A stretch of 64,000 bases of DNA from assembly GCF_022878925.1 (NCBI RefSeq), contig NZ_CP084629.1, positions 186,001 through 250,000 of the forward strand. Direction: 5' to 3'. The stretch comes from Caballeronia sp. TF1N1 (GTDB taxonomy: Bacteria > Pseudomonadota > Gammaproteobacteria > Burkholderiales > Burkholderiaceae). This document shows, one piece after another, positions 1 through 9,414 of this stretch; the stretch's first letter is position 1; each line of letters opens with the position of its first letter. The translations under genes were made by a program, and so were the position numbers. The notes under the pieces were generated by a model. That model ran no database searches. It had not been told where the DNA came from and saw only the letters and a list, made by a program, of their open reading frames with translations.

Positions 1-60
1 CACGTCTCGCGACAGCGGGACGCGTTCGATCGGATAGCGTTTGAGCAGGAACTCTTTCAT
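1..60 (-). CDS. 5' end of an unidentified gene, cut by the window edge
   Basis: Reading leftward from the ATG at 58-60, twenty codons (starting MKEFLLKRYP) stay open to the window edge. An in-frame stop at 88-90 and no other start between make this ATG the only candidate. No good ribosome binding site is visible. The gene would be divergent from the siderophore exporter, so it may belong to the same siderophore locus, but twenty residues are too few to name it. Confidence 0.4.
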   Translation of the reverse strand, partial: MKEFLLKRYPIERVPLSRDV

Positions 61-203
61 GGTCGCGAAAAAGTGGTACGCAAAAAACTATCGATAAAAC
101 ACCAATAGTTGTCAGAAATTCGATATTCGGTGTCGGCCTGATTTTTCGACGAAACGCTAAACTCGTCGTCACTCAACACTTAGCGCCGACCCATCGGTTG
201 AAA

Positions 204-218
204 TGTTAATGGTTCGCA
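204..218. promoter_or_regulatory. Candidate Fur box upstream of the siderophore operon
   Basis: TGTTAATGGTTCGCA matches 10 of the 14 defined positions of the 7-1-7 Fur consensus (TGATAATnATTATCA). It lies just downstream of a TTGAAA -35-like hexamer (198-203) and 80 bases before the exporter start. Iron repression is expected for this locus. The match is partial and unscored. The rest of 61-297 holds a short inverted repeat (86-91 with 105-110) and nothing else I can name. Confidence 0.35.
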
Positions 219-297
219 TTCTCGCATTTTTGTTGCCGCCCAATGCGCTTTGCGGGCAGCCGCCTGCCTTGGCTGCTTTCAACGAGGGTGTGCGCAC

Positions 298-1914
298 GTG
301 TCTCTGATAGCCTCGTCGATCCGCAGCGCGCGCGGGTTGTTGCCTGTCGCGCTGGTCGTCAGTCTCGTCAGCGGCGCGGCGAACGCGGCGCTCGTCGCGC
401 TGATCAATCAGGCGCTGCGCGCAACCGGCGACGAACTGCTCACGCTCGGCGTGCGCTTCGCGGCGCTGGGCGTCGTGGTCATTCTCACGCGGGTCGTTTC
501 GCAGATGCTGTTCATGTATCTCGGACAGCACGCCAAGGCGAGGTTGCGCTTGCAGACGATCGGCCGCATCGCGGGCGCGTCGTACCGCGATCTCGAACGA
601 TGCGGCGCGTCGCGCGCCATCAACGCGCTCACGCAGGACCTCGACACCATCGTCGTGTTCTTCATCAGTCTGCCGTCGATCGTCATGCAGGGCGCGGTGA
701 TCGCGGGTTGTCTCGTCTATCTCGGCATGCTGTCCCTGCCGATTCTGCTGTTCGCGCTCGTCGCGATCGGCGCGGGATCGCTCGGCACGCATCTGATCGG
801 CTCGCGGGCGCTTCTCCATCTGCGCGATTCGCGGCAGCGCGAAGACGGCCTGTTGCAACGCTTTCGCTCGCTCTTCGACGGCGCGAAGGAACTAAAGCTG
901 CATCGCGCGCGTGCCGATGCGTTCGTCGCGCGTGATCTCGCCCCGCATGTCGAAGCGGTGCGCGCGCAGCGCACGCGCGGCTACATGCTGCACGCGTTGG
1001 CCGCGAGCTGGGGCAATCTGCTGCTGTTCGGCTTCGTCGGCCTGACCCTCTTCGTGCTCGCGCGTCTCTTCGATGCCGACGCGCACGTGATGTCCGGTTA
1101 CGCGCTCGTCTTCCTTTACCTCATCATGCCGGTCGAAGGATTGCTGGCGGCCCTGCCCGCCATCGGCAGCGCGCGGATCGCGTTCGAGCGCATCGATCAG
1201 CTCGAACAAGCCCTGCCGCCCGAGCCCGCAAGCGCCTCGCTCGACGCCGATGCGTTCGAGAGCATTACGCTCGAAGGCGTCGAACATCGCTACGTGCGCG
1301 AAGCCGAGGACGGTTTTTTCACGCTCGGACCTATCGATCTGACGTTCCGGGCGGGCGAACTCGTTTATCTCGTGGGCGGCAACGGTAGCGGCAAGACCAC
1401 GCTCGCGAAGGTGCTGGTCGGGCTGTATGCGCCGGAGTCGGGACGCATCGTCATCGACGAAACGGTGGTGGACGACGGCAATCGCGCCGCTTACCGCCAG
1501 CTTTTCTCCGTCGTCTTCAGCGATTTCCATTTGTTCGATTCGCTGCTCGGCCTGCCCGCGCACAGCGAGGCCACGGCGCGCGCGCTGCTCGTGGCGTTGC
1601 AACTGGAGCACAAGGTGCGCATCGACAACGGCCGTTTTTCGACGCTCGATCTGTCGCAAGGCCAGAGGAAGCGTCTTGCCTTGCTGGTGGCGTTTCTGGA
1701 AGACCGCCCGTTCTATCTCTTCGACGAATGGGCCGCCGACCAGGACCCCGCGTTCAAGGACGTCTTCTATCGCGTGCTGCTGCCGCAACTGAAGGCGCGC
1801 GCCAAGACGGTGCTCGTCATCACCCACGACGACCGTTATTTCGATCTCGCCGATCGTATCGTCAAGCTCGACAGCGGTCAGGTGAGTTCCACGAAAAAGG
1901 CGGCGCTCGCATGA
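298..1914 (+). CDS. PvdE-type cyclic peptide/siderophore export ABC transporter
   Basis: A half-size exporter of 538 residues with an N-terminal membrane domain (about residues 1-280) fused to an ATPase domain. Walker A GGNGSGKTT lies near residue 360, the variant signature LSQGQ near 453, Walker B-like FYLFDEW near 473, and the H-loop ITHDD near the end. The run LFSVVFSDFHLFD after Walker A is typical of the PvdE/SyrD family, which moves pyoverdine-type precursors or siderophore peptides across the inner membrane; OrbE of the Burkholderia ornibactin cluster belongs here. I chose GTG 298 because GAGGG at 284-288 sits nine bases upstream; an in-frame ATG at 250 is possible but gives an unlikely cysteine-rich leader. 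The stop overlaps the next start as ATGA, so it is translationally coupled to the importer genes. Confidence 0.9.
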   Translation: MSLIASSIRSARGLLPVALVVSLVSGAANAALVALINQALRATGDELLTLGVRFAALGVVVILTRVVSQMLFMYLGQHAKARLRLQTIGRIAGASYRDLERCGASRAINALTQDLDTIVVFFISLPSIVMQGAVIAGCLVYLGMLSLPILLFALVAIGAGSLGTHLIGSRALLHLRDSRQREDGLLQRFRSLFDGAKELKLHRARADAFVARDLAPHVEAVRAQRTRGYMLHALAASWGNLLLFGFVGLTLFVLARLFDADAHVMSGYALVFLYLIMPVEGLLAALPAIGSARIAFERIDQLEQALPPEPASASLDADAFESITLEGVEHRYVREAEDGFFTLGPIDLTFRAGELVYLVGGNGSGKTTLAKVLVGLYAPESGRIVIDETVVDDGNRAAYRQLFSVVFSDFHLFDSLLGLPAHSEATARALLVALQLEHKVRIDNGRFSTLDLSQGQRKRLALLVAFLEDRPFYLFDEWAADQDPAFKDVFYRVLLPQLKARAKTVLVITHDDRYFDLADRIVKLDSGQVSSTKKAALA

Positions 1915-2726
1915 ACGGCCACGTCTACCAGACGGCGTACGCGACCGCGACGCCGCCCGCCTTCTCGCTCGAAGGCGTGTCGCGCTCGGCGGGCGGGCGC
2001 ACGCTCTTGCATCCGCTGGATCTGCATATCGAACCGGGCCGCGTGACAGGGCTTGTCGGGCACAACGGCTCCGGCAAATCCACGCTCGTCAAGCTGCTCG
2101 CAGGACAGATTGCGCCGGATACGGGCGTCGTCCGATGCGCGGGCCGGCCGCTCGCCGACTGGAGCACGCGCGAGTTCGCGCGTGAAGTCGCCTGGCTTCC
2201 GCAGCAGACGCCATCGACCGATGGCATGACGGTGCGCGAACTCGTCGAGCTCGGCCGCTATCCGTGGCACGGCGCGCTCGGGCGCTTCACGGCCGGCGAC
2301 GCCGCGCACGTCGACCGGGCGATGCAAGCCGCCGATGTTCATTGTTATGCCGACCGCACCGTGGACAGCCTGTCGGGCGGCGAGCGCCAGCGCGCGTGGA
2401 TCGCGATGCTGGTCGCGCAGAACGGGCGCTGCATGCTGCTCGACGAACCGACGTCGGCGCTCGATGTCGGCCATCAGCTGACCGTGCTCGAACTCATCAG
2501 GACGCTGTGCGCCGAGCGCGCGATGACCGCTGTCATCGTCATGCACGACATCAACATGGCGACGCGCTTCTGCGACCGGATCGTCGCGTTGCGCGAGGGG
2601 CGTCTGCTGATGCGCGAGGACGCGGCGGTCATCGTCGATCCGGCGCGGCTCGAAGCCATCTACGGCGTGCCGATGTCGGTTACGACCGATGCGTCCACCG
2701 GCCGCCGCATGTGTTTTCCGTCATGA
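1911..2726 (+). CDS. FhuC/FecE-type iron-siderophore ABC transporter ATPase
   Basis: A 271-residue ATPase of the ferric-siderophore importer class that powers the membrane permease at 3624. Walker A GHNGSGKST is at residues 50-58, the Q-loop at WLPQQ (95-99), signature LSGGE near 154, Walker B CMLLDEPTSALD from 174, and the switch histidine in VMHDIN. The start is the ATG inside the ATGA overlap with the exporter, and the same overlap (2723-2726) couples it to the binding protein. The longer upstream open frame is exporter shadow. Equivalent to OrbC of ornibactin loci; the exact siderophore cannot be read from the sequence. Confidence 0.92.
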   Translation: MNGHVYQTAYATATPPAFSLEGVSRSAGGRTLLHPLDLHIEPGRVTGLVGHNGSGKSTLVKLLAGQIAPDTGVVRCAGRPLADWSTREFAREVAWLPQQTPSTDGMTVRELVELGRYPWHGALGRFTAGDAAHVDRAMQAADVHCYADRTVDSLSGGERQRAWIAMLVAQNGRCMLLDEPTSALDVGHQLTVLELIRTLCAERAMTAVIVMHDINMATRFCDRIVALREGRLLMREDAAVIVDPARLEAIYGVPMSVTTDASTGRRMCFPS

Positions 2727-3631
2727 AGTCGCCACCGAGACGCACGCTGCTGCAAGGCGCCGCCGCGCTGCTCGCGTTCCCGCGCGCCGCGCGCGTCGTG
2801 GCCGGACCGGCGCCGCGACGTATCGTCGTATTGAACTGGGAGCTGACCGAGACGCTGCTCGCGCTCGGGCGCGCGCCGGTCGGCATTCCGCTGCCCGCGT
2901 GGTATGCGAACACGATCGCGGTGCCGCCGCTGCCGTCCGATGTCGCGGATATCGGCCTTCTCTATCAACCCAATTTCGATGCGCTGCTCGCGCTCGCGCC
3001 GGACCTGCTGATCGTCACGCCCGCGCATGCGGGACTGCTCGCGCCGCTGCGGCGTATCGCCCCGACGCTCACGCTCGGCGCGTATATGACCGACGGGCAT
3101 CCCTACGCGAGCCTGTGCGCCGAAACCCGCGTGATGGCCGATGCCTTCGACGCCCGCGCCCGGGCCGACGCGCTCTTCGCTTCAACCGAGCGCGTCATGA
3201 GCGACGTCGCGGCGCGCGTGCCGCGCGGCCGGCCGGTGATCGTCGCGGACGTGATCGACGAGCGGCATCTGCGCGTGTACGGCGCGGGCAGTCTCTTCAA
3301 CGATGTGCTCGCAAAGATCGGGCTGTCGAACGCCGCGACTGCGCGCGTGCGCTGGACGACGAACGCGATGGGTTCCACCGTCGTGCCGTTGCCCCGTCTC
3401 CTCGAAGCCGCCGACGCCGATATCGCGTTGACTCGGCCGCTCGCGCCCGACATCCGCGCGGCGCTGACGGCGAGCCCGCTCTGGCGCGCGCTGCCAGCGG
3501 TCCGCGAGAAACGCGTGGCCGTGTTGCCGGTGATCGCCCCGTACGGCGGCCTGATTTCGATGCAACGCTTCGCGACCGCAATGGCGAATGCACGCACCAT
3601 CATCGATAACGGCGGAGGTGGGCTTGCGTAG
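2723..3631 (+). CDS. FhuD-like periplasmic iron-siderophore binding protein, Tat-type signal
   Basis: A 302-residue class III (FhuD/FepB family) binding protein that would deliver the ferric siderophore to the permease. The N-terminus PPRRTLLQG followed by a hydrophobic, Ala-rich stretch looks like a twin-arginine signal, as in E. coli FhuD. The mature part opens with RRIVVLNWELTETLLALG, the usual first strand and helix of the family. It starts in an ATGA overlap with the ATPase gene and runs eight bases into the permease gene, so four genes form one tight unit. Equivalent to OrbB; ligand unknown. Confidence 0.88.
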   Translation: MKSPPRRTLLQGAAALLAFPRAARVVAGPAPRRIVVLNWELTETLLALGRAPVGIPLPAWYANTIAVPPLPSDVADIGLLYQPNFDALLALAPDLLIVTPAHAGLLAPLRRIAPTLTLGAYMTDGHPYASLCAETRVMADAFDARARADALFASTERVMSDVAARVPRGRPVIVADVIDERHLRVYGAGSLFNDVLAKIGLSNAATARVRWTTNAMGSTVVPLPRLLEAADADIALTRPLAPDIRAALTASPLWRALPAVREKRVAVLPVIAPYGGLISMQRFATAMANARTIIDNGGGGLA

Positions 3632-5654
3632 CAGCCGCGTCGCACTCACTCACCCTTCGGCGCCGCCACGCGACTGGCGGCTTGCACTTTTCGCCGGCCT
3701 GATGCTGCCCGCCGTGTGCCTCGCCGCGTTGCATTTGCATGGCGCGCTCGACGGCGCATCGTTCTGGAAGGCGCTCGTTTCGCCCGATTTCACCGACATG
3801 CGCGACGTGCTGGTGCACGAAAGCGTGCTGCCGCGCATCGCCATGACGCTGCTGTGCGGCGCGGCGCTCGGGCTTGCGGGCGTGCTGGTGCAGCAGGTGT
3901 TGCGCAATCCGCTTGCCGAACCGATGACGCTCGGCATCTTCCCCGGCGCGTATCTCGGGCTCGCCGTCGTGAGCGTGTGGCTGCCGGGCTGGCTCGCAGC
4001 GGGCCGCGAAACCATCGCGCTCGCGGGTGGCGCGCTGGCAATGATCCTCGTGCTCGGCCTGGCATGGTTGCAACGCATGTCGTCGCTTGCAGTGATTCTC
4101 GCGGGCATGGTGGTGAATTTGTACTGCGGCGCGATCAGCCTCGCGATCGGCGTCATGCATTTCGATCTGCTGCAAGGCTTGCAAATCTGGGGCGGCGGCG
4201 CGCTCGATCAGACCGGCTGGCAAAGCGCCGCGCGCGTTGCGGCGAGCGTGGGCGGTTGCGCGCTGGCGTCAGCGCTGCTGCATCGACCGCTGCAACTCTT
4301 CGATGCCGGCGATGCCACCGCTCGCAATCTCGGCGCCGCGGTCGGCTGGATGCGCGGCGCGGCGCTGCTGGTCGCGGTCGTGCTCACGGCGAGCGTGGTG
4401 GCGCAGGTCGGCGTGATCGGGTTCGTCGGATTGGCGGCGCCGCTCTTCGCGCGGCTCACGGGCGCGCGCCGCCTGCGCGACCGCCTCGTGTGGGCGCCGC
4501 TTTTGGGCGCCGCCCTGCTTTTCCTCACCGACGAACTCGTGCGCATCGTCTCGCAGGGCGAGCTGTTCTCAGCGCATCTGATTCCCACCGGCACGGTCAC
4601 GTCGATGATCGGCGTGCCGCTCCTGGTCGTCCTGCTGCCGCGCCTTCGCACCACGCCGGACATCCGCGAAACGCATGACCGCGGCACCCCGCCGCACGCA
4701 GTGCGCACGATGCCGCTCGTGTGGGCAGCGCTCTTCGCGATCACGTGCGCGTTGTCGTTCGTCGTCACGCGCGGACCGGACGGTTGGCGGTTCGCGCATC
4801 CGGCCGACATCGACGCGCTCCTCTTCTGGCGCGTGCCGCACCTGCTTGCCGCGCTCGCAGCGGGCAGTCTGCTGGGCGCGGCGGGCGCGCTGTTGCAGCG
4901 CATGACCGCGAATCCGATGGCAAGCCCAGACCTGCTCGGCGTCGGCTCGGGCGGCATGTTCGGCGTCGTCGCGGTGCTGCTGATCGCGGGCAGCTTCGAA
5001 CCGGCCGCGCTGTTCGCCGGAAGCGTGGCCGGCGCGTGCACCACGCTTGGCTTGCTGCTCTGGCTCGGGCGGCGCGCGCGGTTCGCGCCAGAGCGGTTGC
5101 TGCTCGTTGGATTGTCGATCAGCGCGCTGTTCCAGGCGGTCGTCGGCGCGGTCATGGCGAGCGGCGATCCACGCGCGGGCGTGCTGCTCGATTTGCTGGT
5201 CGGGTCGACCTACTACATCGAGCCGGCGATGGCATTGCTCATGGCCGTGCTGGCGATGTCGGTACTCGCCGTGGCGCCGCTGTTCGCGCGCTGGCTGGCG
5301 GCGCTCGGCGCCGGTCCGCAGGTGGCGGCGAGCATCGGCGTACCGGTCGGGCGCGCGCGCTTCGGCCTGTTGCTGCTCGCGGCGGTATCGACGGCGGCGG
5401 CGACGGTCGTGGTCGGACCGCTGTCCTTCGTCGGGCTGATCGCGCCGCATATCGCGCGGCTCTCGGGCGGGCGGCGTCCGCTGCCGCAGGTCTACCTCGC
5501 AGCGATGCTCGGCGCGCTGCTGATGGTCGTCGCGGACTGGCTGGGACGGCAGATTCCTTATCCGGAGCAACTTCCGGCCGGTCTCGTCGCGACACTGCTC
5601 GGCGGTCCGTGGCTCGTCATGCTGATCCTGCTGCGCGGTGCGCGGCAAACATGA
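3624..5654 (+). CDS. fhuB: FhuB-type fused iron-siderophore permease
   Basis: A permease of about 676 residues made of two FecCD halves in one chain, as in FhuB. The halves repeat the same signatures: QQVLRNPLAEPMTLGI and LQRMTANPMASPDLLGV after the first helices, then VGVIGFVGLAAPLFARL and VGPLSFVGLIAPHIARL before the coupling region. Roughly twenty membrane segments are expected. I prefer TTG 3624, five bases after a strong GGAGG (3614-3618); ATG 3588 is in frame and would add twelve residues but lacks a good ribosome site. It needs only the single ATPase gene and binding protein upstream. Confidence 0.88.
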   Translation: MRSSRVALTHPSAPPRDWRLALFAGLMLPAVCLAALHLHGALDGASFWKALVSPDFTDMRDVLVHESVLPRIAMTLLCGAALGLAGVLVQQVLRNPLAEPMTLGIFPGAYLGLAVVSVWLPGWLAAGRETIALAGGALAMILVLGLAWLQRMSSLAVILAGMVVNLYCGAISLAIGVMHFDLLQGLQIWGGGALDQTGWQSAARVAASVGGCALASALLHRPLQLFDAGDATARNLGAAVGWMRGAALLVAVVLTASVVAQVGVIGFVGLAAPLFARLTGARRLRDRLVWAPLLGAALLFLTDELVRIVSQGELFSAHLIPTGTVTSMIGVPLLVVLLPRLRTTPDIRETHDRGTPPHAVRTMPLVWAALFAITCALSFVVTRGPDGWRFAHPADIDALLFWRVPHLLAALAAGSLLGAAGALLQRMTANPMASPDLLGVGSGGMFGVVAVLLIAGSFEPAALFAGSVAGACTTLGLLLWLGRRARFAPERLLLVGLSISALFQAVVGAVMASGDPRAGVLLDLLVGSTYYIEPAMALLMAVLAMSVLAVAPLFARWLAALGAGPQVAASIGVPVGRARFGLLLLAAVSTAAATVVVGPLSFVGLIAPHIARLSGGRRPLPQVYLAAMLGALLMVVADWLGRQIPYPEQLPAGLVATLLGGPWLVMLILLRGARQT

Positions 5655-5783
5655 CGGTTGCATCGAAGTCGATAGAACGGGGCCGCGCGTGCCTCGCACC
5701 ACACAACCAATGTCCCCATCCGATTCAAGCCCGCATGCAGCGGGACGACGCCGTTTGTCTATTCAACGATGGGATGAGAAAAC

Positions 5784-7982
5784 ATGAGAAGAGGGAATGA
5801 CCCGCGCGGCGCGATGCCCGCGCCGACGACGGGATGGCGCGTGCGCGCGCCGCGCATGACGCCACTTGCGCTCGCGCTTTTGACGATGCTCGGCGCGACA
5901 TCGCCGCCCACACGCGCGCAAAACCCGGCGGGCAGCGATGTGACGTTGCCCGCCGTCGTGGTGACCGACAGCACCGGCACCGATGCGACGACCGAAGACA
6001 GCGGCTCGTACGCCGCGAAACGCGCGACCATCGCGGGCAAGAGCGCGCAATCGATCAAGGAGACGCCGTACTCGGTTTCCGTCGTCACGCGCCAGCAAAT
6101 GGACGACCGCAACGACACGACCATCGAAGAAGCCTTGCGCTACGTGACGGGCGTCAGTTCGGTCAGCTACGGCGACGGCACGGCTTATTTCCGCGCGCGG
6201 GGCTCGCAACTCGGCATCGAATTCGATGGCACGCCCATCGTCAGCGGCCTGCAATATCTCACGCAATTCGACCTCGCGATGTACGACCGCGTGGAAGTGT
6301 TGCGCGGACCGGCCGGCGTGATCGACGGCGCAGGCGAGCCCGGCGGCGTCGTCAATCTCGTGCGCAAACGGCCGCAAAATCAATTCCATCTGACGACCGA
6401 CACACAAGTCGATTCCTTCGGCAGCGTGCGGCAGATGATCGACGTCACCGGACCGCTCAACAAGGACGGCAGCCTGCGCGGGCGCGCGGTGATCGTCGGC
6501 GAGGCCGGGCATCAATCGATCGACCGGGCGCGCAGCAAGGAGTTCATGGCCTATGGCGCGATCGACTACGACTTCACGCCGCGCACGACGCTCTCGCTCT
6601 CGGGCGGCTACGAAGTCCTGCCGATGTACGGCCTCGACTACGGCGCGAGCGGCGTGCTCAATGCGGATCAGACCGCACTCGTCGGCCGCGTGCCGAGTTC
6701 GTATGCACAGAACTTCAGCCCGAGCTGGAACACGTCGTACACGTCGATTCAGGAAGCCAACGCGAACCTCGTGCATCGCTTCGAAAGCGGCTGGAAGTCC
6801 TCCACGACGCTGTTCTACCGGCACATGCTGACGCGGGCGTACTACGCGTACTCGGGACCGGGCGCGACCACCGATGGCCTCAGCTTCTACGGCGATCAGA
6901 ATCAGCGCAACACGTACGACTGGTTCGGCGCGGACAGCAACGTGTCCGGTCCCATCCGGCTCTTCGGGCAGACGCACACGTTGACGGTCGGCGCAAATTA
7001 TTCGGTGATGTCGTCGACGGCGCTCTCGGGCTTCCAGTCCGTCGATGGCCCGTTCAACGGCGGCACCTTCAGCCTGTTCGATCCCAACGCCGTGCCGCAG
7101 GTCGATACGCCCTTCAGCTTCGGCACGAACGAGCGCACCGTCCAGTACGGCATCTACGCGCAGGCGCGCATCAAGCTCGCGAATCCGCTGACACTCGTGC
7201 TCGGCGCGCGCGAGGCGTTCGTACAGGATCGCACGCAATCGACACTGCCCGACCTCTCGGACTGGGCGACGAACTCGCAGATCAACCATCGTTTTCTGCC
7301 GTCGGCGGGACTCGTCTGGGATATCGTGCCGGCGGTCACCGCGTACGCGAATTACGCGCGCTTCCTCGACGCCCAGACGCAGACGACATTCTCCGGCGCG
7401 GGCATTCCACCGCGTTCCGGCGAGCAATACGAAGTCGGCGTGAAGAGCAGCGTGCTCGGCGGACGCCTGAATACGAACATGGCGCTGTTCCGTATCAACG
7501 ACAACAACCGCGCGGTCGACGATCCCGATCATCAGTTCTATTACCTTGCCGCCGGCAAGGCACGCAGTCAGGGCGTCGAACTCGAAGTCACCGGACAGCC
7601 GATGCCGGACTGGAACGTCTATGCGGGCTATACGTACCTGAACGAGCACTTCGAGAACGATGCGCCCGGCCTCACCGATGGCACGGACCCCAAGCATCTC
7701 TTCAAACTGTGGACGCGGTATCAGTTTACGCAGGGCGTCATGCGCGGGGTATCGGTCGGCGGCGGCATGCTCGCGCAGACACGCATATCGCGCGGCGTCG
7801 AACAGGGCGCGTATGCCATCTTCGATGCGCAGGTCGGATATCGCTTCAACAAGCATCTCGAAGCGACACTGCAGTTGAACAATATCTTCGATCGCGGCTA
7901 TTACATTCGCCCACCCGGCCAGTTCTACAGTGTATTCGGCGACAGGCGTAACGTCATGTTGAGTGTGCGGACCGACTTCTAA
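5784..7982 (+). CDS. TonB-dependent ferric-siderophore receptor
   Basis: A 732-residue outer-membrane receptor. A signal peptide ends at PTRA-QN (about residue 46). The plug follows with SIKETPYSVSVVTRQQM, the NPD-like VTGVSSVSYGDG segment, and VEVLRGPAGVIDGAGEPGG, all typical of the FhuE/FpvA/FoxA class. The barrel ends in VMLSVRTDF with the terminal Phe used for assembly. There is no N-terminal secretin/STN extension, so it should transport only and not signal to an ECF sigma factor. It lies 129 bases after the permease and is probably co-transcribed. Confidence 0.92.
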   Translation: MRRGNDPRGAMPAPTTGWRVRAPRMTPLALALLTMLGATSPPTRAQNPAGSDVTLPAVVVTDSTGTDATTEDSGSYAAKRATIAGKSAQSIKETPYSVSVVTRQQMDDRNDTTIEEALRYVTGVSSVSYGDGTAYFRARGSQLGIEFDGTPIVSGLQYLTQFDLAMYDRVEVLRGPAGVIDGAGEPGGVVNLVRKRPQNQFHLTTDTQVDSFGSVRQMIDVTGPLNKDGSLRGRAVIVGEAGHQSIDRARSKEFMAYGAIDYDFTPRTTLSLSGGYEVLPMYGLDYGASGVLNADQTALVGRVPSSYAQNFSPSWNTSYTSIQEANANLVHRFESGWKSSTTLFYRHMLTRAYYAYSGPGATTDGLSFYGDQNQRNTYDWFGADSNVSGPIRLFGQTHTLTVGANYSVMSSTALSGFQSVDGPFNGGTFSLFDPNAVPQVDTPFSFGTNERTVQYGIYAQARIKLANPLTLVLGAREAFVQDRTQSTLPDLSDWATNSQINHRFLPSAGLVWDIVPAVTAYANYARFLDAQTQTTFSGAGIPPRSGEQYEVGVKSSVLGGRLNTNMALFRINDNNRAVDDPDHQFYYLAAGKARSQGVELEVTGQPMPDWNVYAGYTYLNEHFENDAPGLTDGTDPKHLFKLWTRYQFTQGVMRGVSVGGGMLAQTRISRGVEQGAYAIFDAQVGYRFNKHLEATLQLNNIFDRGYYIRPPGQFYSVFGDRRNVMLSVRTDF

Positions 7983-8580
7983 GTTTACGATGACGCTTGG
8001 GCGACTGCCGGGACGGAAGCACTGACCTTCCACCGTCGGGTTGTCCGCAGACAGGCGATGATCGCCATCGGCTGTCTGCTTCTGAGTAGCATAAAGAATC
8101 AGCAAGAAATTTCGTGGGACGAAGTCGCCGCTAACGACATATGACGGAAGTTGGTAAGTCTCGGTCAAAGATTCTCAGTGACACCAAGCAACGCAAGTTG
8201 GTGCTCAGCAGCTCCGTCTTGGAAGGCCCCGGTTGAACGACTAAAACTCTGAGCGTTACTGCACACGTGCGGCTGATGTCTCTGATCAATACTAGTCGAT
8301 TACGGCTGCCAACTTCGATAAGTGAGGGCCTACCCTCATCGAGGCGGATAGATTGACGCTTTAGAAGGTGAACGAAAAGATCTGTCCGTTTCTGCCTCGT
8401 TATGCAGCCACATACCGCTGCGCTGTGCCTGCCCGCATACGACATACATATCATCGATTCTCGCTCCTGGAGTATTCGCGGCTGAATACCACCACCCCAT
8501 CCAACCCAGCAACCTAGAGTAGACTGCAACCTCAACATCAAAACCCCGCACCTCGGTCCTCACTGTTGGGAGCACTTCAA
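7983..8580. other. Non-coding interval with lower GC content
   Basis: About 600 bases between the receptor and the receiver gene. Open frames here (for instance 8131-8541 on the minus strand) have no ribosome site, no recognisable family and a skewed composition, so I do not call them. Besides the inverted repeat at 8047-8079, a compact TGAGGG/CCCTCA hairpin with a four-base loop lies at 8323-8338. No promoter is clear. Confidence 0.6.
8047..8079. terminator. Inverted repeat, possible end of siderophore operon transcript
   Basis: GCAGACAG (8047-8054) is perfectly complementary to CTGTCTGC (8072-8079) across a 17-base loop that itself contains the self-pairing GGCGATGATCGCC. It sits 65 bases after the receptor stop. 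No T-run follows, so it may stabilise the mRNA 3' end or act with Rho instead of being a classic intrinsic terminator. Confidence 0.35.
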
Positions 8581-8952
8581 ATGAAAGTTCTCGTAGTGGA
8601 CGATTACACCGATACCACCGACATGCTCGCCGAAATCGCGGGGTCCATGGGTCATGCGGTCACTCGCGCCTACACCGGCACCGAGGCGCTGAAAGCGGCC
8701 GCAGGCGAAGGCGCGTTCGAACTCATTCTTCTGGATATCGGGCTTCCCGATATCAATGGCCACGCTCTGTGCATGCGACTCCGCGCATCCGAGAAATATG
8801 CCTCCCGGCGCATCTTCTCGCTGACCGCACACGACGACATCCACGAACATTTCGATATGTCGTGCTTCGATGGCCACTTGTCCAAACCGCTATCCGTCGC
8901 CGCCATCGAATCGTTGCTGTCGGGAAAGAAAGCCGAAGAGCCGGTTCGCTAA
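8581..8952 (+). CDS. Single-domain CheY-like response regulator
   Basis: A 123-residue stand-alone receiver. Acidic pair D7/D8 (VVDDYTD), phospho-acceptor D52 (LLDIGLPD), switch T82 (SLTA) and K102 (LSKP) are all present. There is no output domain, so it must act by protein contact or as a phosphorelay step. The ATG at 8581 follows GGGAG at a proper distance. A histidine kinase without membrane segments lies 1.1 kb downstream on the opposite strand and is the obvious candidate partner, though pairing is inferred from proximity only. Confidence 0.9.
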   Translation: MKVLVVDDYTDTTDMLAEIAGSMGHAVTRAYTGTEALKAAAGEGAFELILLDIGLPDINGHALCMRLRASEKYASRRIFSLTAHDDIHEHFDMSCFDGHLSKPLSVAAIESLLSGKKAEEPVR

Positions 8953-9032
8953 TCGAAACTCCGTCGCTTGCACCATCGTGCGCTTCGACGTATCGAAACC
9001 ACGGTGCAGACGATCAAATCAGGGAGGCCGCA

Positions 9033-9371
9033 GTGCCAGACATCAATGGATTCGCTGACGACCGTTCCGATCACAAACTCGAATCGTTACGCCCACTCGC
9101 CGATTATTTGGAACGCGCGCTCGACAAGGCGACAAGCGTCGTCCTTATTCGGCATACCGCCGACGTTTGCACGGTCTATCTCGGCGACCCATCCGGACCC
9201 AAGGAAGAGTTGAAACAAGTAGGCTCGATTCCAAAATCGCTCGCCGATGAAATGCTGGAACTGACCTCGTCAGGTGCAAATCGAATCGAGATCGACGAGC
9301 AGTCGTATCGCTTCGTGCGCAGCTTCACGCAGATCGACGACACAGCCGCCATCGTCTTCAAGGCTGACTAA
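9033..9371 (+). CDS. Small conserved-looking protein of unknown function
   Basis: 112 residues starting at GTG 9033, five bases after AGGGAGG (9021-9027). It is acidic at the N-terminus, with a helix-like first third (LESLRPLADYLERALDKA) and a strand-rich rest (VVLIRHTADVCTVYLG, YRFVRSFTQIDDTAAIVF). No signal peptide or membrane segment. I do not recognise the family. Position between a receiver and a flavoprotein gene suggests a shared transcript, as the gaps are 80 and 43 bases. Confidence 0.65.
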   Translation: MPDINGFADDRSDHKLESLRPLADYLERALDKATSVVLIRHTADVCTVYLGDPSGPKEELKQVGSIPKSLADEMLELTSSGANRIEIDEQSYRFVRSFTQIDDTAAIVFKAD

Positions 9372-9414
9372 TCGCCGCTGCCACTTCAACTGCATCAAGC
9401 AACGGAGGCGTCGG

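Noticed and set aside
86..110. AACTAT/ATAGTT inverted repeat before the siderophore operon
   Set aside because: Six-base arms with 13-base spacer are too weak to assign to a regulator.
5763..8168. 801-codon minus-strand open frame antisense to the TonB receptor
   Set aside because: Arg/Ala/Val/His-rich shadow translation typical of high-GC DNA; the plus-strand receptor is clear family sequence with signal peptide and C-terminal Phe.
8131..8541. 136-codon minus-strand frame in the interval after the receptor
   Set aside because: No ribosome site, no recognisable domain, composition unlike neighbouring genes. A decayed gene cannot be excluded.
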